A stretch of 36,689 bases of DNA. Origin: Hymenobacter terricola. GTDB lineage: Bacteria > Bacteroidota > Bacteroidia > Cytophagales > Hymenobacteraceae. Shown in pieces: positions 16,267-23,594 of this stretch; position 1 is the stretch's first letter, and every line of letters begins with the position of its first letter. The DNA is taken from contig NZ_JAGEMO020000092.1 in NCBI RefSeq assembly GCF_017921975.2, positions 1 through 36,689 of the forward strand, in the 5' to 3' direction. Both the position numbers and the translations under genes were made by a program. A model generated the notes under the pieces. The model was not told the origin of the DNA and searched no databases. It worked only from the letters and a program-made list of their open reading frames with translations.

Positions 16267-17151
16267 ATGAGACCCGTTTTTTTAGTCATTGCTGACCTCT
16301 CGCCCTGCTCGCAGCAGGCCGTTGCCTACGCCGCTGCGCTGGCGGCCCCGCTGGGCGGTCAATTAGTCCTGCTGAACCTCGAAACCGCGCCCATCCTCAG
16401 CGCCGATTCGGGCCTGGTCGTCATTCCCCAGGAATATTACGACCAGCAGCAGGCCAATGTCGGGACCTTGCAGCAGCTGGCTGCGCAGCTCCCCGTGCCG
16501 GCCGTGGTGGAAAGCCGCGATGGCATGCTGTTCGCAATTCTCAGCGACGCAATTCGCCGCTGGCAGCCCCAGGTGCTGGTATTGGGCCTCACGCCGGAGC
16601 ACAACGTGCTGGAAAAGCTGCTGGCTAACGAGGTGCTGCCCGCGCTGCGCGATACCGGCCTGCCCGTGCTGCTGGTGCCCGAAGCCGCCATTCAAACGCC
16701 GTGCTTGCCCCGGCTGGTGGCCATTGCCGTCGATGAGCATCTGGTGCAGCTCAATGCGGCCGCGCTGGCGCTGGGGCCGTTGCTGGGCAGCTGGCACGCG
16801 GCCTATTGCGTGGTGCACATTGCCCGGCCCGATGCCCCGGCCGATGGCAGCCTGCATTGGGCGGAGGCGGCCGTGCGGCGCAACGGCTTGCTGCCGGCCT
16901 CGGCGGCCTGCACCACCTATTCGGTGGCGCACGAGCCACGGGGCGGGGGCATTGTGCAGGCGGCCCACGACGTGCAGGCCGATATGCTGGTGCTGCCCGT
17001 GCGGCCTCGCAGCCTGATGGGCCGGGTGTTCGGCCTGGGCGTGGCCGAGGAAGTGGTGCGCATCTGCTCCGTGCCCATGCTGCTGCTGCCCACTGTTGAA
17101 AAGCAGGAGAAGATGCCTGCCCAACCCGCCGAGTACCGCCTGGCGTTTTAA
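16267..17151 (+). CDS. Universal stress protein with two tandem Usp domains
   Basis: The 294 residues form two UspA folds in tandem. The first spans about 1-140, opening VFLVIADLSPCSQQAVAYAA and closing DTGLPVLLVPE. The second spans about 148-285, ending CSVPMLLLP. The ATP-binding pattern G-x2-G-x9-G-S/T is not obvious in either half, so this may be a non-ATP-binding type. In Bacteroidota such tandem Usp proteins are cytoplasmic and induced by starvation or low oxygen. The gene follows the bestrophin gene by 138 bases, and a possible FNR-like site lies between them. Confidence 0.87.
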   Translation: MRPVFLVIADLSPCSQQAVAYAAALAAPLGGQLVLLNLETAPILSADSGLVVIPQEYYDQQQANVGTLQQLAAQLPVPAVVESRDGMLFAILSDAIRRWQPQVLVLGLTPEHNVLEKLLANEVLPALRDTGLPVLLVPEAAIQTPCLPRLVAIAVDEHLVQLNAAALALGPLLGSWHAAYCVVHIARPDAPADGSLHWAEAAVRRNGLLPASAACTTYSVAHEPRGGGIVQAAHDVQADMLVLPVRPRSLMGRVFGLGVAEEVVRICSVPMLLLPTVEKQEKMPAQPAEYRLAF

Positions 17152-17207
17152 TACCCGGGGCACTGAATAACAAAAATCATAGCTCAACATAATTGTTATC
17201 AAATCAT

Positions 17208-17215
17208 TACCTTTG
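17208..17215 (+). promoter_or_regulatory. TAnnTTTG element before the small membrane protein gene
   Basis: TACCTTTG fully matches the Bacteroidota -7 element. No TTG is present at the expected -33 distance, so it is only a partial promoter match. Transcription would begin about 90 bases before the ATG at 17311. Confidence 0.4.
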
Positions 17216-17310
17216 GTTAAGGTCGAACCTTCGCAAAGCCCTTCACTGCCCGGCCCCACCCCCGGCCCGGTGCGCTCACCAACCCGTTTTCATTTCTTAT
17301 TCTACCACTT

Positions 17311-17640
17311 ATGACGTGCGAAACTCCCCAAAACAAGGCTGGTAAAGTTCTGCTCACCGCGCTGGCTGGGGCCGGGGTAGGTGCGCTCGCCGGCATCCTG
17401 CCCTACTCTGAAAAAAGCATGGCGAAACGCCGCCAATTCCGTGCCTGGAAGCTGGACCATCGCCTGCGCCTGCGCAACGACGGGAACACCCTAAAAACCA
17501 ATCTGCAACAGAAACACACTCACCTAACCGAGGACGGCCTGGCCTACGTCGAAGGCAAGGGCCACGAGCTGATGAGCCGCCTGCAAGCCAGGCTGGGCAA
17601 GCGCAAGCGCCAAATCGTGAAGCTGCTAAATCGCCTCTAG
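17311..17640 (+). CDS. Small YtxH-like membrane-anchored protein, function unknown
   Basis: This 109-residue protein has a Gly/Ala-rich hydrophobic segment at about residues 14-31 (LLTALAGAGVGALAGILPYS), resembling the N-terminal anchor of YtxH-type stress proteins. A strongly basic helical remainder follows, rich in Lys, Arg and Gln. The first four residues after Met include a cysteine, but there is no lipobox. Similar small proteins sit near envelope-stress genes in Bacteroidota. No function can be assigned. It has its own TAnnTTTG element upstream. Confidence 0.68.
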   Translation: MTCETPQNKAGKVLLTALAGAGVGALAGILPYSEKSMAKRRQFRAWKLDHRLRLRNDGNTLKTNLQQKHTHLTEDGLAYVEGKGHELMSRLQARLGKRKRQIVKLLNRL

Positions 17641-17693
17641 CCGGCATTTCGGCTGTTTCAGTCCGAAAGCTGCCAACCACCAGCCGCTACCCC

Positions 17694-18164
17694 ATGACTA
17701 CGCTCCCGGCAGCCCTGCCCAAATGCTTGCTGTTCCTGCTGCTGATGGCCTTTTCCTGGGCCGCTCCGGCGCAGGTGCTGCCACCTGCCCAAGTGCCGCC
17801 CGCCGCCCGCGCCGCCTTTAAAGCGAAGTTCCCGGCGGCAAAAACCGTGGCCTGGACCAAAGCCGACGACGGCCAGTACACGGCCAGCTTCCGGCGGCGG
17901 GGCAGCCCGATGGCCGTGCAGATTTCCCCCATCGGCACGCTGGCGGCCACCAGGTTACCCATTCCGCCGGCCAAGCTGCCGGCGCGGGTGCGGGCCACCC
18001 TGGCCCACGACTACAGCGAATACCAGGTGACCGAAGCCGCCATCTATGTATCGGACGCGGGCGTAAAAACGTATCAGGTTGAGGTCAGCATCGAAGGCAG
18101 CCACCACCCCGTGGTGTTCCGGGCCGATGGCTCGCGGGTGAAGAACAAGCGGGCCAAAAAATAG
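17694..18164 (+). CDS. Secreted PepSY-like (BLIP-like fold) small protein
   Basis: The 156-residue precursor begins with a clear Sec signal peptide: a hydrophobic core (CLLFLLLMAFSWAA) at about residues 11-24 and a likely cleavage site after PAQ or APA near 25-27. The mature part has two repeats of the small alpha/beta module. The first holds VPPAARAAFKAKFPAAKTVAWTK and the second holds KLPARVRATLAHDYSEYQV then an ITEA-like strand. This pattern (helix, FP..K.V.W, strands) is that of the putative PepSY/beta-lactamase-inhibitor-like family common in Bacteroidota periplasm. The role is unknown; relatives are thought to bind proteins or ligands in the envelope. Confidence 0.72.
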   Translation: MTTLPAALPKCLLFLLLMAFSWAAPAQVLPPAQVPPAARAAFKAKFPAAKTVAWTKADDGQYTASFRRRGSPMAVQISPIGTLAATRLPIPPAKLPARVRATLAHDYSEYQVTEAAIYVSDAGVKTYQVEVSIEGSHHPVVFRADGSRVKNKRAKK

Positions 18165-18251
18165 CGACTGGCTCCGTCGAGCCGCTCTGCTGTGCCGTGC
18201 CCCACTTCCATAAACCCAGCCGCCAGGCTTTCAGCATCCTAACCCAGCCCT

Positions 18252-18845
18252 ATGTGGTGGCCTTATTTATTCGTTTTTCTTGGGGCGCTCCTCTTCGATA
18301 TTGTGCCGTTTCCCTTTCTGCCGGCCTTCACCATCATGCTCTATTTGCAGGTGAAATACGGCCTTGATATGTGGGCCGTGCTCGGCATTGGAGTGGCTGG
18401 CTCCATTTTGGGCCGATACATTCTCACGCTGTATATCCCGCACTTGTCGGCCAAGGTTTTCAAGCCCGCCAAAAACGCGGATGTTCAGTTTTTGGGCGAG
18501 AAGCTGAAAGCAAAGGGCTGGCGGAGCCAGGCGGCCATCGTGACCTATTCGCTGCTGCCGCTGCCCACCACGCCCCTGTTTCTGGCCGGGGGCATGGCCC
18601 GGATACGGCCCTTATACATCATCCCGGCCTTTTTTGTGGGCAAGCTCACGAGCGACAGCGTGGCCCTGTCGATGGGCGGCTACGCGGCGAAGAACCTCGG
18701 CAGCCTCCGCGCCTCGGTTTTTTCCTGGCAATCCATCGTGGGCCTTTCGGCCAGCCTGCTGCTGCTTTTCGTGCTCCTGTTCGTCGACTGGCGCTCCCTG
18801 ATTGAGAAAAAGGCGTTCCGCCTGGATTTCAATATATTTAAGTAG
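18252..18845 (+). CDS. VTT/DedA-like integral membrane protein
   Basis: This 197-residue, strongly hydrophobic protein has about five membrane segments, including an N-terminal one at residues 3-20 and a C-terminal one near 160-180. The segment YSLLPLPTTPLFLAGGMARI at about 99-118 has the P-x-P-x-x-P-x-F-x-A-G layout of VTT (DedA/TMEM41-like) proteins, some of which act as lipid scramblases or flippases. The charged arginine usual in DedA (F-x-R-F-x-P) is replaced here. The family assignment is therefore tentative. The stop codon runs directly into a strong hairpin. Confidence 0.65.
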   Translation: MWWPYLFVFLGALLFDIVPFPFLPAFTIMLYLQVKYGLDMWAVLGIGVAGSILGRYILTLYIPHLSAKVFKPAKNADVQFLGEKLKAKGWRSQAAIVTYSLLPLPTTPLFLAGGMARIRPLYIIPAFFVGKLTSDSVALSMGGYAAKNLGSLRASVFSWQSIVGLSASLLLLFVLLFVDWRSLIEKKAFRLDFNIFK

Positions 18846-18878
18846 GTCGTCGCGGCGGGCAGTTCCGCCGCGACGACC
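18845..18878 (+). terminator. Strong GC-rich hairpin after the VTT-like gene
   Basis: Fourteen bases at 18845-18858 pair perfectly with 18865-18878 across a 6-base loop, GCAGTT. The stem starts at the last base of the stop codon. No T-run follows, so it may work as an intrinsic terminator without a U-tract or as an RNA-stabilising hairpin. It separates the stress genes from the giant-protein cluster. Confidence 0.55.
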
Positions 18879-18943
18879 GCCAGCAGCAGTCTGGCAAAAA
18901 TAGCATTACCGCAGGATTTATCTGGTCACCTCAGCCCCTCACT

Positions 18944-18982
18944 AGGTAGTTATACGTGCTTTCTAAATCAGGTAGTTATACG
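18944..18982. promoter_or_regulatory. 13-base direct repeat upstream of the giant-protein cluster
   Basis: AGGTAGTTATACG occurs at 18944-18956 and exactly again at 18970-18982, a 26-base period. It lies in an AT-richer stretch about 110-145 bases before the first gene of the cluster. Tandem sites of this kind usually bind an activator, but no specific regulator family can be named. Confidence 0.45.
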
Positions 18983-19090
18983 CTACATATTACTAAACGA
19001 ATATCGGTCATTTGTCGGGTCAATATGCATTGACGCGGCCGATGCCGAAAAGCCGGAACAGAGTAGGCAATCCTTCCTTATTTTTTGTTT

Positions 19091-19435
19091 ATGGCTGCCT
19101 CGCAGTATCCGTACACCCAACCCGCCATGCTTTCCAACAGCGTGACGACCTCGACCACCGTTTCCATTATCAATGGGATGCAGGTATCGACCACCACGTT
19201 TTCGAGTCCGGCGGGCAGTTTTGGGCAGATAACCCTGTCGCCGGTGCAGAACAGCGCCACCAACGTGGAAATGGGCGTGGGCCATCAGAAACTCAGCATC
19301 ACCAGCCTCACCTTCCGGGCCGCCTTCGGGTTCGATTCGGGACAGGTGCTGGCAGTGGGCCACGCCACCGACCAGAACGGGAACGACCCGGTGGCCTTCA
19401 GCGAGCAAATCTGCCAGTGGCCAAACAATCCGTAA
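19091..19435 (+). CDS. Small Ser/Thr-rich protein opening the giant-protein cluster, unknown function
   Basis: The protein has 114 residues from the ATG at 19091; an in-frame TTG two codons earlier is less likely. No signal peptide or membrane segment is visible. The sequence is rich in Ser, Thr, Val and Gln with alternating polar and hydrophobic residues, suggesting a small beta-sandwich. The second half (VEMGVGHQKLSITSLTF, then GQVLAVGHATDQNGNDPVAF, ending in a tryptophan near the C-terminus) resembles the second half of the next protein. I do not recognise the family. It lies 79 bases before the next gene on the same strand, so it probably belongs to the same transcript. Confidence 0.6.
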   Translation: MAASQYPYTQPAMLSNSVTTSTTVSIINGMQVSTTTFSSPAGSFGQITLSPVQNSATNVEMGVGHQKLSITSLTFRAAFGFDSGQVLAVGHATDQNGNDPVAFSEQICQWPNNP

Positions 19436-19514
19436 GCCCCGCGTGCTAACCACGGCAGGGCCTTTGGGGAATAATGCCGAAGGCCCTGCGCGTAGTGCAC
19501 GCGGCTTCGCCGCC

Positions 19515-19970
19515 ATGCTGTGCCGGCTCGCGTTTGCCCTGCTGCTGCTGGCGGGGCCGGTAGTCCGGGCCCAAACCAGCCTCCCGACCATCGCCCCCGG
19601 CCCCCCGGTGCCGGCCACGCCCACGCCGTATGGGCAGCGCGTGCTGCTGGCCCCCGGCGACAGCGCGGCCCGGCAGTTTGGCGACATTCTGCTGTGCTAC
19701 CGGCTGGCCCCTTCGGGCACAGCCGTGCAGTGCACCATCTACGTGGCCACGCAGCTGGCCGGCATCCGGCAGCTGAACGCGACCGCGCCCACCTTCACCT
19801 TCGACGTGCAGGTGGGCTACGGCAAGGCGCACGGCACCCTGGCGCTCCAGCTGATTGCCGCGCCGCAGCCGGGCCAGATTTCCACCCTGTCCGGCAGGTT
19901 CACCTATTCGGGCAACAACCAGCAGTTCACCTTCAAAGGCGACCTGATTGGCTGGTACGCCGTGCCCTGA
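19515..19970 (+). CDS. Small secreted beta-rich protein, unknown function
   Basis: The ATG at 19515 gives 151 residues beginning with a Sec signal peptide (MLCRLAFALLLLAGPVVRAQ), with probable cleavage after VRA at residue 19. A GTG at 19443 would put 24 residues before the signal and was rejected. The mature protein starts with a Pro/Thr-rich segment and continues with predicted strands, including FTFDVQVGYGKAHGTLALQL, GQISTLSGRFTYSGNN and a C-terminal GDLIGWYAVP. Two cysteines (in LLCYRLAPSGTAVQC) could form a disulphide. The family is not recognised. It is 27 bases before the 1191-residue gene. Confidence 0.62.
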   Translation: MLCRLAFALLLLAGPVVRAQTSLPTIAPGPPVPATPTPYGQRVLLAPGDSAARQFGDILLCYRLAPSGTAVQCTIYVATQLAGIRQLNATAPTFTFDVQVGYGKAHGTLALQLIAAPQPGQISTLSGRFTYSGNNQQFTFKGDLIGWYAVP

Positions 19971-19997
19971 CCCGTCCATTCTTTTCTGCTTCGTGGT

Positions 19998-22900
19998 ATG
20001 TCTACTCCAACTCTGAGCTTTGACAACAGCGCCTCGGGCGATGCTTCGCTGTTTGTGGCCACCGGCAGCGCCAACGGCTGGTGTGCTTTCGTGGCCGCCA
20101 CCGACGGCAGCAGCAGCACCACCCCGCTGTCATTCGCCCAGGTGAATGCCACCGCGGGCTTCGTGGTGTTTGCGCCGCTGGCGCCTACTGTACCGCCCGC
20201 CACATTCGTGGCCAACGTGCGCGCCTACGCCAAGGCATCCGGCCCGGCGCAGTACCTGCAGCTGGGCCTGATGTGGCTGGCCGACCCCAACGTGGTGCCC
20301 GGCTACGGCACGCCCACCTTCTGGCTGAACGGCACGGGCCCCAACTCCTTCGGCATTCTGAAGCCCTTCAACTACTCGGTGGGCAACAACTTCATGACGC
20401 TCTTTGTGAGCAACAGTGTGACTGTGCTGGCCGATACCGTGCTGAACCGCTACGCCTTCGCGGTGCCGGAGTATTTGCCCAGCCCGGCGGCCACGCTGCG
20501 CTGCAACCCCTACGGCGCGCAGGCCAGCGTGCTGCAATACTTCTACGTGCCGATGACCGGCCAGGGCGCGGCCCATCTGCTCTTCGGCGTGGGTTTCGAC
20601 GCGGCCCAGCTGCCGGCTTTCGATGTGGGGCTGAAGTACTATTACCCCAACCCCGAAACCGGCCAGCCGGTCACGCTGGACTCGCCCCTGTTCGAGTCCG
20701 CCATGGCCAACTACCTGGTGCTGACCGACGTGAGCTTCGCGCCGTTTGCGCTGCTGAACGGCGCTCAAACCTACGTGGCCTTCACCGGCCAGACGCTGCT
20801 GCCGCAATCATCCGGCACGCAGCCCACGGTGCTGCCCACCGCCCTGCTCACCGACTACGGCTACCCCGTGGCGCTGCTGCCCGTGGCCGATTTCGTGACC
20901 GACGCGGCGGGGCAGCGCTTCCCCGGTCCCCAGGCGTCACGGGTGGTGCTGAACGACCAGAATACTGATAATCCGAACGATACCTGGGTGCTGCAGCCCA
21001 GCGGCTACTACACGCTGGGGGTGCCCGCCACCTACGCTCCCACCGTGGATGCCCTGGGGCAGCTGCGGCTGCTGTGCGGCCTGGCCGGCACCGAGGCCAT
21101 CAGCTTCACGCCCCAGCTGGCCACCAATACCGGCGATTTGCTGTGGTTCAAGCCGGGCGCGGCGGCCTATGCGGCGGGCTTCGTGCCGGGCAGCCCTACC
21201 CTGCCGAATTCGGCCGGCACGCTGCTGGGCGGCCCCTACGTGACGGCCTGGGCCAACGTGGTGCCGGGCAGCAACACCAACAGCCCCGTGGTGTACTACG
21301 CCCAGCCCGACGGCGCGGCGCTGTACGCGCCGGGCCAGGATATTTCGGCGCAGTACAGCAGCTTTCTGGGGTACTACACGCCGTCGTCCGGGGTGCTGTC
21401 GGCGGGGCCGGCGGGGCTGGCGTTTCCGCTGGTGCCGTATGGCGGCACGCCGGTGGGCAGCCAGCTGGCGGTATTGCAGCAGTACGAGCAGCAGGTGCTG
21501 AGCCCCAGCCGCAAGGCCACCATTGCCCAGGCGCTGGCCCCGCAGTCGGCGGCGGCCGTCGCGCAGCGGCAGGCCCGGCGGGCCCAGCTGCAAGCCGCCG
21601 GGGCAACCGGAACCGCCGCCGACACCGTGATTCACTCGACCAGCCCGCAGGGCCTGTACATCGAAGTGGACCCGACCACCGGCGTGTGGGACAAGCTCCA
21701 ACTGGCCAGCAACCTGGTAAACGAGCTGGTGGACGGCAAATTGACGGCCGTGGCTTACTCCCTGGAATTCGACACGCTGAGCGCCGGGCTGCAATCGGCA
21801 TTCCAGACCAACCAGCTGTTTTTGGTGATTTCCTCGAATGTGAAGCTGACCGAAACCACCTACGTGCTGGGCGACTTCACGACCAGTTCCTTCAACGAAA
21901 TGTCGATTGAGGGCTGGCCGTTCACGTTCAACATTCCCAGCCAGAACCCCAACGGGATGTTCAAAAACATCCTGCTCTTCAAGTTCCGCAGCGACCTGGC
22001 CCTCACCGACCTCGTGCGGCAGCCCAGCCAGTGGGCCACGCCGGCGCTGTTCAACTACACCGACGCCGGCGGCAGCCTGGGTTCGCTGCCCACCTGGCTC
22101 GACAACTACCTGCAAAGCAGCGTGACGCGGGCCCAAACCGACCCCGACTACCTCGCCTTCGCCACCGCCGTCGCGGACCCGAACTGGCAGGGCATCCTCG
22201 GGCTGAACGTGGACATCAGCCCCCTGGACTTCCCCGAGGGCTTGCAGGGCCTGCTGGCGGGCATCGACCTGGCCCGGTTTTCGGCCCACCACTTTGGCAT
22301 CGACGTCAATTTCGTGCAGGCCGGCGCCATGCCCGGCACCCTGCAAATGCAGCAGAACAGCGCCATGTTCGGGCTGATTGACTACGAAGACCAGGTGTTT
22401 GAGTCGCTGGGCTACTCGGTGGCCCGGTACCAGCAGGAAGCCCCCATCAACACGGCGGTGGACTATAATTTCCGGGTGCTCTCGCTGAAAGTGCTGTTCG
22501 CGAACTCCAAAATCACGAACTACAGCAGCTACCTGGCCCTCACCGTCAACCGCGTGTTTGGGGAGCGGGTGCAAACCGCCAACCGGCAGAACCTGCTGCT
22601 GTTCGCGGGCAGCTACGAGGACCACGACGGCACGCCGGTGTACGCGTTCAACAGCCTGCCGGCCGCGGCGGGTGGCAGCAGCTACGTGCTCCAGGTGCAA
22701 AGCCCGGTGCTGGGGGCCGTGGAAGTGGTGAAGGCCACCTTCAACACGCTGGTTTCGCAGACCAAAGACGACCAGCTGATTAGCTCCGTGTTTTCGCTCT
22801 GGGGCTACCTCGATTTCAACGCCCTCACGGGCTTCGACCTGCTCTCCTACGGCACGCCGAATACGGGCCTGAGCTTCGCCAACCTCAACGTCAACCTGTC

Positions 22901-23573
22901 GTTTCCGCTGGCCACGCCGGCGGCGGTTACCTACGCGTTCGACATCAGCCAGGTGAGCTTCGACCCCAGCCAGAGCAACGTGCGGCCGGGCAGCCTGGTG
23001 AACCACTTCCCGCTGCAGCTCACCGGCATCACGAGCGGCGACAAGGCCAACTCGCCGGCCGCGCAGGGCTACCTGAGCGTGAACCTGCCCAGCCTGGCCC
23101 AGAAGCAGGGCGTGAGCGGCCCCTGGTACGGGCTACAATTCAACCTGAACATGGGCACGCTGGGCGCGCTGGCCGGCTCGCTGGGCTTCAACTCAGTGTT
23201 TCTGATGGCCTGGAACGTGGGCGGCACCGGGGCCACGGCCGGCCTGAAGCTGCCGGGCGTGAACCCGCAGGCCCCGTTCTTCAGCCTGCAGGGCGTGCTG
23301 CGCCTCAACATTGGCAGTGTGCTGCTCACCGTGGCCGACGACAAGGTGTCGTACCTGATGAAAATCAACGACATCGCACTGAAATTCCTCGTGCTGAGCT
23401 TCCCGCCGAACGGGTCGGTCAACTTCTTCCTGTTCGGCAATCCTAATGCCACCGCCACCCCGCAAAGCCTGGGCTGGTACACGGCTTACACCCAGACTAC
23501 CAAGGCTCCCAAGGCCCTGCCGCCCGCCCCGCCGCGGCTCGAACTCCCCGTTTCCGACGCGGCCCCCGACTAG
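19998..23573 (+). CDS. 1191-residue beta-rich protein, unknown function
   Basis: No signal peptide, lipobox or membrane helix is visible, and the composition is rich in Ala, Leu, Thr, Asn, Pro and Gly with little charge. Residues 1-500 look like a series of beta domains (for example YLQLGLMWLADPN, YFYVPMTGQGAAHLLFGVGF). A more helical Gln/Arg/Ala-rich linker at about 495-540 holds SPSRKATIAQALAPQSAAAV. Residues 545-1160 form a second large beta-rich region, with LYIEVDPTTGVWDKLQLASN, then DISPLDFPEGLQGLLAGIDL, then VNLSFPLATPAAVTYAFDIS, closing in a Pro-rich tail. The overall style (paired strands, few cysteines, low charge) matches the 2866-residue product three genes away in the same direction. 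I do not recognise it and assign no function. Confidence 0.75.
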   Translation: MSTPTLSFDNSASGDASLFVATGSANGWCAFVAATDGSSSTTPLSFAQVNATAGFVVFAPLAPTVPPATFVANVRAYAKASGPAQYLQLGLMWLADPNVVPGYGTPTFWLNGTGPNSFGILKPFNYSVGNNFMTLFVSNSVTVLADTVLNRYAFAVPEYLPSPAATLRCNPYGAQASVLQYFYVPMTGQGAAHLLFGVGFDAAQLPAFDVGLKYYYPNPETGQPVTLDSPLFESAMANYLVLTDVSFAPFALLNGAQTYVAFTGQTLLPQSSGTQPTVLPTALLTDYGYPVALLPVADFVTDAAGQRFPGPQASRVVLNDQNTDNPNDTWVLQPSGYYTLGVPATYAPTVDALGQLRLLCGLAGTEAISFTPQLATNTGDLLWFKPGAAAYAAGFVPGSPTLPNSAGTLLGGPYVTAWANVVPGSNTNSPVVYYAQPDGAALYAPGQDISAQYSSFLGYYTPSSGVLSAGPAGLAFPLVPYGGTPVGSQLAVLQQYEQQVLSPSRKATIAQALAPQSAAAVAQRQARRAQLQAAGATGTAADTVIHSTSPQGLYIEVDPTTGVWDKLQLASNLVNELVDGKLTAVAYSLEFDTLSAGLQSAFQTNQLFLVISSNVKLTETTYVLGDFTTSSFNEMSIEGWPFTFNIPSQNPNGMFKNILLFKFRSDLALTDLVRQPSQWATPALFNYTDAGGSLGSLPTWLDNYLQSSVTRAQTDPDYLAFATAVADPNWQGILGLNVDISPLDFPEGLQGLLAGIDLARFSAHHFGIDVNFVQAGAMPGTLQMQQNSAMFGLIDYEDQVFESLGYSVARYQQEAPINTAVDYNFRVLSLKVLFANSKITNYSSYLALTVNRVFGERVQTANRQNLLLFAGSYEDHDGTPVYAFNSLPAAAGGSSYVLQVQSPVLGAVEVVKATFNTLVSQTKDDQLISSVFSLWGYLDFNALTGFDLLSYGTPNTGLSFANLNVNLSFPLATPAAVTYAFDISQVSFDPSQSNVRPGSLVNHFPLQLTGITSGDKANSPAAQGYLSVNLPSLAQKQGVSGPWYGLQFNLNMGTLGALAGSLGFNSVFLMAWNVGGTGATAGLKLPGVNPQAPFFSLQGVLRLNIGSVLLTVADDKVSYLMKINDIALKFLVLSFPPNGSVNFFLFGNPNATATPQSLGWYTAYTQTTKAPKALPPAPPRLELPVSDAAPD

Positions 23574-23594
23574 TCATTCCTGCCCCTAATTGCT

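Noticed and set aside
20937..23006. Long antisense frames over the 1191-residue gene and, at 29632-32868, over the giant gene
   Set aside because: Their His/Arg/Gly-rich composition is typical of the complement of GC-rich codons. The plus-strand proteins have normal composition and ordered neighbours.
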